Shown here in pieces: positions 55,302-64,000 of a DNA stretch of 64,000 nucleotides. Within the stretch, counting starts at the first letter, position 1, and each line of letters begins with the position of its first letter. Where the stretch lies: contig NZ_WKJI01000001.1 in assembly GCF_009674685.1 (NCBI RefSeq), positions 992,001 to 1,056,000 on the forward strand. Reading direction: 5' to 3'. The notes under the pieces were generated by a model. It did not search any database. It was not told the DNA's origin and worked only from the letters and a program-made list of their open reading frames with translations. The translations under genes and the position numbers were made by a program. Source of the stretch: Pedobacter puniceum (GTDB lineage Bacteria; Bacteroidota; Bacteroidia; Sphingobacteriales; Sphingobacteriaceae).

Positions 55302-55339
55302 CTTTGCGAATTTAAGCTAAAAATCCTCAATTCAGTACT

Positions 55340-56467
55340 TTAATCTTTAAACCATCCTTTTTTACCAAAATACCATAACTGCCCAATTACAATAAGCAGC
55401 ATTACTACACAAACGATGATATACCCATTAGGCATATATAATTCGGGCATATTATAAGGTAATATTTCGCCTGTTTTGGGGTCTTGGTAAGAAAAATTCA
55501 TTCCGTATACACCCACAATAAAGGTTAAAGGAATAAATAATGATGAAATGATGGTTAAGAATTTCATCACTTCATTCATTTTGTTGCTCATTAAAGACAA
55601 ATAAACATCCATTAAACTAATAGAAGTCTCTTTATAAGATTCTATCAAATCAATAATCTGAACGCTATGGTCATAAGCATCTTTAAAGAAAACCGTAACC
55701 TCTGGATGAATAATGTTGGATGGCTTTTTAAGAATTTCTATTAATTTATCTCTTTCGGGCCAAGCAGCTCTTCTCATAGCTATCATAATTTTCTTAACAC
55801 CCAAAATCCTGTACATTAATAATTTATGAGGCCTTTGGTAAAGATGTTCTTCAACAATTTCTAACTCATCTCCTAACCTATTTACAATAGTAAAATAATG
55901 GTCTATAACGGTATCCATCAAGGCATAAAGCAAGTAAGAAGGCCCTAAATAGCGCAAATTACCGCCTGCTTTAGTTTTAAGTCTTACCCTAACAGGCTCT
56001 AAAACATCCTGATAATCTTCTTGAAAGGTAATTAAAGTATCCTTAAAAACCAGAAAAGACAATTGCTCATTACGCATCACCAAGCCACTATCTAGCTCAA
56101 GCATTCTGCTTGTGATGAATAAATAATCATCATAATCATCGCATTTTGGCCTTTGGTAAGTATTTACAATATCTTCCATCACCAAAGAATTAATGTTATA
56201 ATGCTGCTTTACCTGATTTAGAACTTCTTGCGAACCCAAGCCTTTAATATCTATCCAATAAAAGTTATTAGGGTGTTCTTTTATAAATTCTAAAGCTTCG
56301 TTTATATGAAGTGTTTCAAGTTCTTTGATATGAGTTTCATGATAAGCATAAACCACAATTTTACTAGCTAAAGCATTTTCTGTAATTACAAAAGTACCAG
56401 GTACTTCGCCAGGTTTACTCCTACGCTGTTTAGCTTTGATATTGAAAAATTGTGGTGTTTTTACCAT
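55340..56467 (-). CDS. corA: Mg2+/Co2+ transporter CorA
   Basis: 375 aa. Large N-terminal cytoplasmic domain with the long stalk helix, two C-terminal helices, and the selectivity motif YGMNF (IVGVYGMNF). The Pro/Gly loop YQDPKTGEILPYNMPEL is somewhat longer than in CorA of Thermotoga. Ends KKGWFKD. Forms a pentameric channel. Its start is one base away from the stop of the wbqC-like gene, so coupled translation is likely. Confidence 0.95.
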   Translation of the reverse strand: MVKTPQFFNIKAKQRRSKPGEVPGTFVITENALASKIVVYAYHETHIKELETLHINEALEFIKEHPNNFYWIDIKGLGSQEVLNQVKQHYNINSLVMEDIVNTYQRPKCDDYDDYLFITSRMLELDSGLVMRNEQLSFLVFKDTLITFQEDYQDVLEPVRVRLKTKAGGNLRYLGPSYLLYALMDTVIDHYFTIVNRLGDELEIVEEHLYQRPHKLLMYRILGVKKIMIAMRRAAWPERDKLIEILKKPSNIIHPEVTVFFKDAYDHSVQIIDLIESYKETSISLMDVYLSLMSNKMNEVMKFLTIISSLFIPLTFIVGVYGMNFSYQDPKTGEILPYNMPELYMPNGYIIVCVVMLLIVIGQLWYFGKKGWFKD

Positions 56468-56468
56468 T

Positions 56469-57080
56469 TTAAAGATATTTTACTGCCTGAGGACCTTGAT
56501 TAAATAATAAATCAACAATACTTAAATTAGGTATAAAGTTGTATTTATCTTCAAAAACCTGATAATATTTTTTTGGTTGATAATCACTAGAAATTTTAGG
56601 ATGAATGCTGCTTCTAAAATCTTTTAGCTGTGGATATTCTGCTTGATAGCTTTCTGTAAAACTATAAGTTACATCTAGTTTTAAGAGCTTTAATATAGTT
56701 TGTAACAGTTCTAAATTATAATCAAATAGAAAATTATATCTATGATGATAAAAAGGTGCAAAAGCATCTTCATAAAACTCAAAATAGGCAGAACTTCTGT
56801 ATGATGCTTGTAAACTCATCCAATGGATACGTTGCCAATTGGCATCATAACTTATCTTAACATCCTTAACACAAGTATGTAATTTAGCGCCTTTTACTAC
56901 CGGAACTGTAATACTTAAAGCGCCATTAGCGCCATAAATACTTGCTCTATTTCTATAAGTTTGCTTTGGAAAATGTTCATTTTTATCTATTAAAATTGTA
57001 TCATTTTTAAAATTCAACAACTCTTTAAAAAATTCTATAGGTGGTAAATAAAGTAAAGGAAATATTGCGCCAGATTCCAT
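56469..57080 (-). CDS. WbqC-family protein
   Basis: 203 aa. LLYLPPIEFFKELLNFKNDTILIDKNEHFPKQTYRNRA, then LSITVPVVKG and the aromatic WQRIHWMSLQASYRSSAYFEFYEDAFAPFY, mark the WbqC family, which is encoded in O-antigen clusters and related sugar pathways (proposed glycine or amino-sugar transfer, not settled). First gene of the wbqC-corA-mgtE run and divergent from the acyltransferase across 40 bp. Confidence 0.88.
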   Translation of the reverse strand: MESGAIFPLLYLPPIEFFKELLNFKNDTILIDKNEHFPKQTYRNRASIYGANGALSITVPVVKGAKLHTCVKDVKISYDANWQRIHWMSLQASYRSSAYFEFYEDAFAPFYHHRYNFLFDYNLELLQTILKLLKLDVTYSFTESYQAEYPQLKDFRSSIHPKISSDYQPKKYYQVFEDKYNFIPNLSIVDLLFNQGPQAVKYL

Positions 57081-57120
57081 TTCAAAATATTTATGTTTGC
57101 AATTAAAACCAACGAAAATA

Positions 57121-58014
57121 ATGATAAATAAATGGCTTTCTTACGTAGCTGCGTTTTTTTTGTACTTAGTTTCTTTGCTGCCTTTAAGAGTGCTATATCT
57201 TTTGTCTGATTTTGCTTTTATCATCATCTTTTATGTTATCAAGTACAGAAGAAAAGTGGTAAGAGAGAATCTTGTAAATTCTTTTCCAGAAAAAAGTGAG
57301 GAGGAAATTAATGGAATTGAAAAAAGATTTTTCCGCTATTTAGCTGATTTAATTTTTGAGACCGTTAAAATGCTCTCTATATCAGAAAAAGAAGTTTTTA
57401 GACGTTTTACATTTACCAATACCGAGTTATTAAGAAAGTTTGAGTCGCAAAATAAGAGTTGTTTATTGGCAGTTGGGCATTACGGAAATTGGGAATGGTG
57501 TACTATTGTAACCCCATTAATTGTAAAAAGTAAGCCGCTTATCATTTACAAACCCTTAAACAACAATATTTTTAATGAAGTTTTTAAAAGAGCTAGAGAA
57601 AAAAGTGGGACTTTAATGGTGCGTATGAAAATGACTTTGCGTGAGATGGCTCGTTTTAAAAACCAACTTACAGTTACAGTTTTTGCTGCCGACCAAACCC
57701 CTGCCCTGGCAGACCCTCATGAGTGGATAAAATTTCTAAACCAGCCTACAGCAATTTTTATGGGCATAGAAAAAATTGCTCGTTCTACAAACTATCCTGT
57801 TATATTTTGTGATCTTAACAGAGTTAAAAGAGGTTATTATTCTTGCGATTTTAAGTTGGTTCATGATAACCCAGCCACTACCACAGATAAAGAAATAACT
57901 TTAAAACATGCTAAAATTCTAGAAAATAGGATAAAACAAAAACCAGAATTTTGGCTTTGGTCTCATAAACGTTGGAAATTTAAACCAGCAGCAAATACAA
58001 CCATACATGAATAA
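57121..58014 (+). CDS. Lysophospholipid/Kdo2-lipid A acyltransferase family protein
   Basis: 297 aa from the ATG at 57121. LpxL/HtrB family: N-terminal membrane helix (WLSYVAAFFLYLVSLLPLRVL), acyl-transfer motif VGHYGNWEWC (H-x4-E/D equivalent), and a DQTPALAD loop. It would add a secondary fatty acid to lipid A at the inner membrane, or act in ornithine/serine-lipid synthesis. Its last 8 bp overlap the start of the glycosyltransferase gene, so the two probably work on one envelope lipid or glycan. Confidence 0.88.
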   Translation: MINKWLSYVAAFFLYLVSLLPLRVLYLLSDFAFIIIFYVIKYRRKVVRENLVNSFPEKSEEEINGIEKRFFRYLADLIFETVKMLSISEKEVFRRFTFTNTELLRKFESQNKSCLLAVGHYGNWEWCTIVTPLIVKSKPLIIYKPLNNNIFNEVFKRAREKSGTLMVRMKMTLREMARFKNQLTVTVFAADQTPALADPHEWIKFLNQPTAIFMGIEKIARSTNYPVIFCDLNRVKRGYYSCDFKLVHDNPATTTDKEITLKHAKILENRIKQKPEFWLWSHKRWKFKPAANTTIHE

Positions 58015-59023
58015 TCCTAAAGTTGCAGTTGTTATTCTAAACTGGAATGGAGAAAAGCATTTAGCAAATTTTCTTCCATCAGTTTTCAATAGTACATATC
58101 CTAACATGGAAATTATTATTGGAGATAACGCATCAACAGATAATTCTTTAAATTTTCTAAAAGATAATTTTCCTTTAGTAAAAGTTATCGTGAATCATGA
58201 AAATTTTGGTTTTGCAGAAGGATACAATCAAGTTTTGAAACAAGTATATGCTGATTATTTTGTTTTGCTTAATTCTGATGTTGAAGTTACACCAAACTGG
58301 ATAGAGCCTGTTATTAAGATGATGGAGGCTGATGCTAAAATAGCTATAGCGCAACCTAAAATACGATCTTATTATAACAGAGATAGTTTTGAATATGCAG
58401 GTGCTGCCGGAGGTTTTATAGATACTTTTGCTTATCCTTTTTGTAGAGGTAGAATATTTGATACCATAGAGAAAGATTATGGCCAATATGATGATGAAAA
58501 AGAAATATTTTGGGCTTCTGGATGTGCTTTATTCATCAAATCAAATATTTGGAAAGAAATAAACGGCTTAGACGAACATTTCTTTGCTCACATGGAAGAA
58601 ATTGATCTTTGTTGGAGAGCAAAAAACAAAGGATATAAAGTTATGTATTGTGGCTTTTCTACAGTATACCACGTTGGTGGAGGAACTTTACAAGCAGAAA
58701 GCCCATACAAAACCTATTTAAATTTTAGAAACAATCTCTATCTCATTAAAAAGAACGAGCCAATTTCTCGTTCTATATTTTTAATTCCTTTTAGATTTTG
58801 CTTGGATTTTTTGGCACTTATCAAATTTTTGCTTGATAAAAAAGCAGATAATGCCTGGGCTATTTCTAAGGCGCATAGGCATTTTGTAAGTGCTTTATTT
58901 GAAGGAAAAATCAAAAACAGCTACATCTCTCCACAACAAAACCTTGCTGGTAAATATCAAAACAGCATTGTTTTTGATTATTTTGTGAGAGGTAAAAAAC
59001 TTTTCAAAGAAATCTGGAAATAA
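58007..59023 (+). CDS. Glycosyltransferase family 2
   Basis: 338 aa, GT-A fold. VAVVILNWNGEKHLANFLPS, IIIGDNASTDNSLNFL, NFGFAEGYNQVL, LLNSDVEVTP (DxD equivalent), EIFWASGCALFIKSN, FFAHMEEIDLCWRAKNKGY and HVGGGTL are the GT2 rhamnosyl/galactosyltransferase-like set. Cytoplasmic with a weak C-terminal amphipathic region. Translationally coupled to the acyltransferase. Donor and acceptor unknown. Confidence 0.9.
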   Translation: MNNPKVAVVILNWNGEKHLANFLPSVFNSTYPNMEIIIGDNASTDNSLNFLKDNFPLVKVIVNHENFGFAEGYNQVLKQVYADYFVLLNSDVEVTPNWIEPVIKMMEADAKIAIAQPKIRSYYNRDSFEYAGAAGGFIDTFAYPFCRGRIFDTIEKDYGQYDDEKEIFWASGCALFIKSNIWKEINGLDEHFFAHMEEIDLCWRAKNKGYKVMYCGFSTVYHVGGGTLQAESPYKTYLNFRNNLYLIKKNEPISRSIFLIPFRFCLDFLALIKFLLDKKADNAWAISKAHRHFVSALFEGKIKNSYISPQQNLAGKYQNSIVFDYFVRGKKLFKEIWK

Positions 59024-59437
59024 CTATAAAAAGCTTTTTAGAGCTAATTCATAAGACATCAATCCAAAACCTGTTATGATACCTTTACAGTTTTTTGCCA
59101 TCATGCTATGATGTCTAAACTCTTCACGAGCGTAAACATTAGAAATATGAACCTCAACAACCGGAGTTTTTATACCAGCAATAGCATCTGCAATAGCAAC
59201 AGAAGTATGGGTATAAGCGCCTGCATTTAATACAATGCCATCATAATCAAAACCAATTTCATGCAGTTTATTTATGATTTCACCTTCTACATTACTTTGG
59301 TAATAGCTTAACTCAACATCAGGATATTTAGCCAAAAGCTGTTTGTAAAAGCTTTCAAAACCTTCGCTACCATAAATTCCTGGTTCGCGTTTGCCTAATA
59401 AATTTAAATTTGGTCCGTTGATAATTTGTATCTTCAT
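59024..59437 (-). CDS. aroQ: Type II 3-dehydroquinate dehydratase
   Basis: 137 aa from ATG 59437 (a GTG immediately upstream adds one Met). IQIINGPNLNLLGKREPGIYG carries the catalytic Tyr; NAGAYTHTS and VEVHISN carry the conserved Asn/His; Arg in YAREEFRHHS. Third shikimate-pathway step; dodecameric enzyme. Stops one base after the convergent glycosyltransferase stop; divergent from xerD. Confidence 0.96.
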   Translation of the reverse strand: MKIQIINGPNLNLLGKREPGIYGSEGFESFYKQLLAKYPDVELSYYQSNVEGEIINKLHEIGFDYDGIVLNAGAYTHTSVAIADAIAGIKTPVVEVHISNVYAREEFRHHSMMAKNCKGIITGFGLMSYELALKSFL

Positions 59438-59473
59438 CACTTCAAACTTATCATTAAAAATTCAAAAGATAAA

Positions 59474-60373
59474 GTGGAATGGCAATCATTTAAAAAAGGA
59501 TTTAAATCTTTTTTGAAATTAGAGAAATCTCTATCAGAAAATTCTGTTCAGGCTTACATACGCGATGTAGAAAAACTGGTTCAGTTTTTAGAGATGAAAA
59601 GCCCATCGGTTTCTTTATTAAAAGCTAAACCTCAAGACTTAAGAGATTTCATTAAATGGATTACCGAGTTAGGAATGTTAGCTACTACACAGGCTAGAAT
59701 TATTAGTGGCATTAAGGCCTTTTACAAGTACTTAATCTTAGAAGATTTATTAGAAATAGACCCTTCTGCATTATTAGAGACCCCAAAAACAAGAAGAAAA
59801 CTACCAGAGGTTTTAAGCGTTCATGAAATAAATTTATTACTCGATGGTTTAGATTTATCAAAACCAGAAAACACCAGAAATAAAGCCATGTTAGAGATTT
59901 TGTATGGCTCAGGACTTCGTGTTAGTGAGTTAGTAAACCTCAAATTATCAGACTCATATTTGGATTTAGAGTTCCTGAAAATCAAAGGAAAAGGTAATAA
60001 AGAAAGATTAGTGCCTGTAGGAAGTTCTGCCTTAAAATACCTCCAAATATATTTAGATACCGTTAGAAATCATCTGGATATAAAAAAAGGTCATGAGGAT
60101 TTTATATTCCTCAATAAAAGAGGCACAAAGCTATCAAGGGTGATGATTTTTATGATTATTAAAGATTTGGCAAAAGCTGTAGGTATTAACAAAACTATAA
60201 GTCCGCATACGTTTAGACATTCTTTTGCAACCCATTTAATAGAAGGTGGTGCAGACTTAAGAGCTATACAAGAAATGTTAGGTCATGAAAGTATCACTAC
60301 AACAGAAATTTATACCCATCTGGATAGAGACTTTTTAAAACAAACCATTACACAATATCACCCAAGAAGTTGA
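59474..60373 (+). CDS. xerD: Site-specific tyrosine recombinase XerD-like
   Basis: 299 aa. The start chosen is GTG at 59474 (MEWQSFKKGF): the open frame extends upstream into the aroQ start region, but with this start the catalytic residues are R149, K173, H245, R248, H271, Y280, each exactly one above E. coli XerD. Motifs: GSGLRVSELV, GKGNKERLVPVG, HTFRHSFATH, LGHESITTTEIYTH. It resolves chromosome dimers at dif with XerC and FtsK. Its 3' end overlaps prmC by 16 bp. Confidence 0.95.
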   Translation: MEWQSFKKGFKSFLKLEKSLSENSVQAYIRDVEKLVQFLEMKSPSVSLLKAKPQDLRDFIKWITELGMLATTQARIISGIKAFYKYLILEDLLEIDPSALLETPKTRRKLPEVLSVHEINLLLDGLDLSKPENTRNKAMLEILYGSGLRVSELVNLKLSDSYLDLEFLKIKGKGNKERLVPVGSSALKYLQIYLDTVRNHLDIKKGHEDFIFLNKRGTKLSRVMIFMIIKDLAKAVGINKTISPHTFRHSFATHLIEGGADLRAIQEMLGHESITTTEIYTHLDRDFLKQTITQYHPRS

Positions 60374-61176
60374 GCTTTTATAAAACGATTGTTATTGTTT
60401 AAATCTTTGATGATTTGAGCTTTAAAGCCTTTTTTCTGGATAAGTTCTTGTGTTTCTACTGCTAAGTTTTGATTAATCTCGAAAAGCAATAGTCCGTTTG
60501 GATAAAGATTTGTTTGGGCGAAATCAGCTATTTTATCATAAAAAATCAAGGGATTTTCATCTTCAACAAACAAAGCTAAATGCGGCTCAAAATTTACAAC
60601 ATTATCATGCATATTTTGCTTTTCTGATGTTGCTATATAAGGAGGATTACTTACTATAATATGAAATTTAGGATAATCATCGGCTTTTAAAGCCAGGGCA
60701 TTATCTTTTTTAAAATGTACCTCTACCCCATTTTCTGTAGCATTTGCTTTGGCAAGTTTTAGTGCTTCTTCGCTAATATCAATGGCATGAACTTGAGCGG
60801 CTGGCAAATTCTTTTTTAGAGAGATAGCAATACATCCGCTACCGGTACCTACATCTAAAATTTCTTGATTTGATGTTTTTTTAAGTTCTTGAAGAATCAT
60901 ATAAACCAATTCTTCTGTTTCTGGTCTAGGGATAAGTACATGCTCATTTACTTTTAATTTTAGGTTATAGAAATAAGCATAGCCAAGAATTTGCTGAAGC
61001 GGCTGCTTTAAAGCTAGTTTAGCCAAATAACCATTAAATAATTCTTTTTGTTGTGGTTCTGGTAAATATGCTAAATCTTCACTAATCCACTTAAACAAAG
61101 CATTTATTTCTTCTTTTTCATAAACACTTTCAAGTACTTTAAAATAATTTTCCTTAATAGCTTTCTTCTCTAACAT
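60358..61176 (-). CDS. prmC: Release-factor glutamine N5-methyltransferase
   Basis: 272 aa. SAM-dependent methylation of the GGQ Gln in RF1/RF2. N-terminal helical domain, ETEELVYMIL, SAM motif ILDVGTGSGCIAISL, catalytic IVSNPPYI, and a C-terminal FEINQNLA. Its ATG lies 23 bp inside the end of the upstream histidine kinase gene, an overlap that suggests coupled translation. Confidence 0.95.
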   Translation of the reverse strand: MLEKKAIKENYFKVLESVYEKEEINALFKWISEDLAYLPEPQQKELFNGYLAKLALKQPLQQILGYAYFYNLKLKVNEHVLIPRPETEELVYMILQELKKTSNQEILDVGTGSGCIAISLKKNLPAAQVHAIDISEEALKLAKANATENGVEVHFKKDNALALKADDYPKFHIIVSNPPYIATSEKQNMHDNVVNFEPHLALFVEDENPLIFYDKIADFAQTNLYPNGLLLFEINQNLAVETQELIQKKGFKAQIIKDLNNNNRFIKAQLLG

Positions 61177-62218
61177 GACCTTCTTTAAAAAGTGGCAAAG
61201 TAAATAAAAATGTAGAACCTTGTCCTTTTTTACTTTTTATATCAAAAGATCCGTTATTTTTTCTGATAAACTCTTGACAAAGAATCAAACCTAAACCTGT
61301 TCCTTTTTCATCATTTAAACCACTGGTACTATAAAAATTACGCTTATAAATCTCTTTAATTTCTGCCGGAGAGAGTCCAATACCATTATCTTGAACAGAA
61401 AATTGAGCTAACTCCCTCTTTTTTGTACAAGTTATGTTTATTTCACCATCTTGAGGGGTAAATTTTAAAGCGTTATTAAGCAGATTCCTAATGATTACAT
61501 TAAACATTTCTTTATCTGCAAGAAGCTGTAAATCAGCTGGTACGTTTACCACTATTTTTATGTTTTTTTGAAGGATGTTATATTTCTGTAAATCAATATT
61601 ATCCTGAATAATTTTTAAAACATTAAAGTTAGATTTCTGAAGTTTTTCTCCTTGCATTTGGCTTTTTGCCCATATCAATAAATTATCTAATAAGTTTGAT
61701 GTTGAGTTAAACTGAGACTTAAGCTCTCCTATCAATAATTTAGACTCCCTTTCATCAAGTAAATGCTCATCAAATAAGTTTAAAGTCCCTTTTAAAGATA
61801 AAAGCGGACCTCTCACATCATGAGAAATAATAGAAAAAAATCTATTTTTTAGATTGTTAAGCTCTTCTAGTTCTTTCTTTTGTTTATTAATTTCTTCATT
61901 TTGCTCTCTTAAAATTCTATTATTTGTTTTAGCTCTTCTTCCGCTTTTATATAGTCTGTAGGATAAAAATAGTGCTGTTAAAGAGAATATTAAAGTAGCA
62001 TAAATCAATAAGTTACGATTTTCTATCTTTAGCTCATTTTTGATATTTTTCTCTTTTAGGTTATTATTTTCTACATGCAGACTATCAAGAATATCTACAA
62101 TAGGGCTATCTTGTAAATTACTTAAATAAAGAGCATCTTGCTGCGATTGGTGCGCCCGTGTCTTTAAAAAGCAAAACAAGAAAATCAAAAAAAATATGGC
62201 AGACTTCTTTATGGTCAT
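61154..62218 (-). CDS. Sensor histidine kinase
   Basis: 354 aa. Signal peptide (1-22), a short periplasmic coiled segment, membrane helix 70-88, coiled coil, DHp with His133 (FSIISHDVRGPLLSLKGTL) and a complete ATPase domain: N box IIRNLLNNALKFT (245-249), G1 DNGIG (277-281), F box region, G2 GTGLG (306-310). The sensor region is very small (about 45 residues), so the signal may be sensed in the membrane or by a partner. No response regulator is adjacent: an orphan kinase, coupled with prmC. Confidence 0.93.
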   Translation of the reverse strand: MTIKKSAIFFLIFLFCFLKTRAHQSQQDALYLSNLQDSPIVDILDSLHVENNNLKEKNIKNELKIENRNLLIYATLIFSLTALFLSYRLYKSGRRAKTNNRILREQNEEINKQKKELEELNNLKNRFFSIISHDVRGPLLSLKGTLNLFDEHLLDERESKLLIGELKSQFNSTSNLLDNLLIWAKSQMQGEKLQKSNFNVLKIIQDNIDLQKYNILQKNIKIVVNVPADLQLLADKEMFNVIIRNLLNNALKFTPQDGEINITCTKKRELAQFSVQDNGIGLSPAEIKEIYKRNFYSTSGLNDEKGTGLGLILCQEFIRKNNGSFDIKSKKGQGSTFLFTLPLFKEGHVREESY

Positions 62219-62259
62219 TAAATTGTATTTATTAAATAAAAGTCTAAACGACTAATTAT

Positions 62260-62267
62260 TATCTTTG
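62260..62267 (+). promoter_or_regulatory. Bacteroidota-type -7 box TATCTTTG before ribD
   Basis: Matches TAnnTTTG and ends 4 bp before the GTG start at 62272, implying a very short or absent leader if used. Part of the 53-bp divergent gap with the histidine kinase. Confidence 0.4.
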
Positions 62268-62271
62268 ATAC

Positions 62272-63324
62272 GTGAACAAGCAAGAAATTGTTTTACAAAG
62301 AGCTATAGAATTAGCAAAATTGGGTGCAGGAAGTGTAAGTCCAAACCCTATGGTTGGTGCTGTTATTACGCATCAAGGTAAAATTATTGGTGAAGGATAT
62401 CATCAAAAATATGGTGAAGCACATGCCGAGGTTAATGCTATCGCAGATGTATTTTTAAAACACGAAAATGCTGTAGAACTGTTAAAAGAAGCAACACTTT
62501 ATGTTACTTTAGAACCTTGTGCCCATTTTGGTAAAACCCCACCCTGCTCAGATTTAATAATTCAACACCAAATACCTGAAGTAGTTATTGGCTGTACGGA
62601 TCCTTTCTCTAAAGTAAATGGTAAAGGCATAGAAAAATTGCAAAATGCAGGCATAAAAGTTACTACAGGTGTTTTAGAGCAAGAGTGCCTAGCTTTAAAT
62701 AAACGTTTTTTTACCAGAGTAGAAAAACAGAGGCCCTATATCATTTTAAAATGGGCACAAACTTTAAATGGTTACTTTGCTACCAAAGATGGTCCTCAGA
62801 AATGGATAAGCGGTAAAGAAGCTAAAATGCTGGTACACCAATGGAGAAGTGAAGAAGATTGTGTTTTAGTAGGAAAAAGAACTGCTGAAATAGATAATCC
62901 GCAACTTAATGTAAGATTGGTTGAAGGTAAAAACCCTAAAAGAGCGGTTATTGATAGAGATTTAAAACTCGATAAAAAACTCCATTTATTTGATAATTCT
63001 ATAGAGACTTTTGTCTTTAACAAAGCTCTTACAGATGTAAAAGAAAATGTTAAATACATTAGTATAGAAGATTTCGACTTTTTCTTACCACAATATTTAT
63101 TGTATCAGTTATACTTACAAGATATACAATCTGTTATTGTAGAAGGTGGTATTAAAACCTTAGAAATGTTTATTAGTGCTGGTTTGTGGGATGAGGCCAG
63201 AATTCTCGTTTCACCTATTGCTTGGGAAGATGGTTTAAAAGCCCCAGAAATTAATGGCATTCAGGAAAGCATAATCCCTATTGGTAAAGATAAATTATTA
63301 ACGCTTACACCTCAACATCCATGA
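62272..63324 (+). CDS. ribD: Bifunctional riboflavin biosynthesis deaminase/reductase
   Basis: 350 aa from a GTG. N-terminal deaminase (about 1-145) with zinc ligands HAEVNAI (His51) and PCAHFGKTPPCSDLI (Cys83, Cys92), then the RibD_C reductase domain (about 150-350; VLVGKRTAEIDNPQLNVR, VIVEGGIKTLEMFI). Converts the GTP-derived pyrimidine to 5-amino-6-ribitylamino-uracil phosphate. Ends as an ATGA overlap with the EamA transporter gene; no FMN riboswitch is visible upstream. Confidence 0.96.
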   Translation: MNKQEIVLQRAIELAKLGAGSVSPNPMVGAVITHQGKIIGEGYHQKYGEAHAEVNAIADVFLKHENAVELLKEATLYVTLEPCAHFGKTPPCSDLIIQHQIPEVVIGCTDPFSKVNGKGIEKLQNAGIKVTTGVLEQECLALNKRFFTRVEKQRPYIILKWAQTLNGYFATKDGPQKWISGKEAKMLVHQWRSEEDCVLVGKRTAEIDNPQLNVRLVEGKNPKRAVIDRDLKLDKKLHLFDNSIETFVFNKALTDVKENVKYISIEDFDFFLPQYLLYQLYLQDIQSVIVEGGIKTLEMFISAGLWDEARILVSPIAWEDGLKAPEINGIQESIIPIGKDKLLTLTPQHP

Positions 63325-64000
63325 TATATTTAGCTATTGCTATTTTATGCAGTGTAACAGTTAGTATCAATTTCAAATTATTGAAAAGATATTATACAAA
63401 CGCTTACCAAGCAATTGTTTTTAATTATCCAACTGCTGCATTATTATGTTTTTTATTTTTTAAACCCGATTTAAATACTCAGCCTACAACACAAAATTTT
63501 ACTCTTTACGGAATTACAGCTATTCTCCTCTTGTCTATATTTTATTTTATTAGTAAGAGTATTGCTACATCAGGGATGGTACTAACGGTTATAGCGCAGC
63601 GTTTATCATTAGCTTTACCCGTTTTAGGATCTTTTTTATTGTTTAGCGAGCAATTAACGCCATTAAAAATTGTAGGTCTTGTTATAGGATTTTTAGCCAT
63701 TATTGCATCTAAGCCAGAAGGTAAATTTGATTTAAAAGACATGAAATTTTGGTTTCCTATTATTGTATTTTTAGGAACCGGGGTAATTGATGTCCTTTTT
63801 AATTTCCTCACTAAAATAGATGGAATAAGCTTTACAACTTCACTATTTTATATTTTCTCTATCGCTACGGTTTTAGCCTTTGCTAGTTTGGCTTATCAAA
63901 AAATAAATGGAACATTAAAATTTCAGACCCGAGCAGCTTTAGCAGGCATAGTTTTAGGCTTGTTTAATTTTGGCTCTATATACTTTTACATTTTTGCGCT
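63321..64000 (+). CDS. EamA/DMT-family transporter, 3' end cut by window edge
   Basis: 226 complete codons up to base 64000. ATG 63321 overlaps the ribD stop (ATGA). Hydrophobic throughout: MIYLAIAILCSVTVSINFKLLKRYY, then helices such as LYGITAILLLSIFYFISKS, VIAQRLSLALPVLGSFLLFSEQLTPLKIVG (EamA end-of-helix pattern) and a second repeat. About seven helices of a typical ten are in view. Drug/metabolite superfamily; substrate unknown. Coupling with ribD may hint at flavin-related transport, but that is speculation. Confidence 0.85.
   Translation, partial: MIYLAIAILCSVTVSINFKLLKRYYTNAYQAIVFNYPTAALLCFLFFKPDLNTQPTTQNFTLYGITAILLLSIFYFISKSIATSGMVLTVIAQRLSLALPVLGSFLLFSEQLTPLKIVGLVIGFLAIIASKPEGKFDLKDMKFWFPIIVFLGTGVIDVLFNFLTKIDGISFTTSLFYIFSIATVLAFASLAYQKINGTLKFQTRAALAGIVLGLFNFGSIYFYIFA

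Noticed and set aside
63542-63811. Minus-strand 89-codon ORF
   Set aside because: Shadow of the EamA transporter on the other strand, which continues as a hydrophobic helical protein to the window end.

Overview
The window reads as chromosome of a low-GC Bacteroidota, most likely Sphingobacteriaceae (Pedobacter-like). Evidence: a type IX secretion (T9SS) C-terminal sorting domain, a PorE-like TPR/propeller/OmpA protein, many short lipoproteins, TAnnTTTG-type -7 boxes, near-absence of Shine-Dalgarno sequences, a DUF6266-like protein and the GCGAGGAACGAAGC-type intergenic repeats common in this group. This placement comes from reading the sequence, not from a search. No tRNA, rRNA, CRISPR array or transposase was seen.

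Layout. 1-5.6 kb: 3'-truncated UvrD helicase with a TTG start, a TPR sensor protein that ends after its phospho-acceptor helix region, a 47-aa lipoprotein and an M20 dipeptidase. 5.6-12.6 kb: an accessory block bracketed by two copies of a hairpin repeat sharing 55 identical bases. It holds lipoproteins and a large T9SS-secreted lipase-like gene; several genes are broken (two one-base frameshifts, both at A7 tracts, a TGA nonsense codon, a missing start codon, a shredded paralogue). 12.7-21.3 kb: housekeeping (nucleoside permease, BFN nuclease, etfAB, TPR protein, chrA, dnaB, rlmB). 21.3-23.5 kb: a repeat-dense stretch with one DUF6266-like gene in the middle. 23.5-31.6 kb: sugar nucleotide and Kdo synthesis (manC, kdsD, kdsA) around recQ, the PorE-like protein, queE and a Rieske ferredoxin. 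31.7-41.6 kb: gyrA, a TPR protein, ppc and the NHEJ pair ku-ligD. 42-48.7 kb: CPA2 antiporter, VF530 protein, DEAD-box helicase, ThuA protein, FUSC transporter. 48.7-52.8 kb: the TIGR03915/TIGR03916 radical-SAM DNA-repair pair behind two perfect 15-bp palindromes, then an NAD(P)-binding/DsbA pair and a GNAT enzyme. 52.9-64 kb: bioB, mgtE-corA, wbqC, acyltransferase plus glycosyltransferase, aroQ, xerD, prmC, a histidine kinase, ribD and a truncated EamA transporter.

Functional groups. Genome maintenance is heavily represented (UvrD, DnaB, RecQ, GyrA, Ku, LigD, XerD and the radical-SAM pair). Envelope synthesis is the second theme (Kdo, mannose-1-P guanylyltransferase, acyltransferase, GT2, WbqC, OmpA-like protein). 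Two Mg2+ transport families sit together. Genes are tightly packed, with many 1-23 nt overlaps suggesting translational coupling.

The best candidates for something little described are the radical-SAM pair with its tandem-palindrome control region, the sensor lacking an ATPase domain, and the decaying repeat-bracketed lipoprotein/lipase block.
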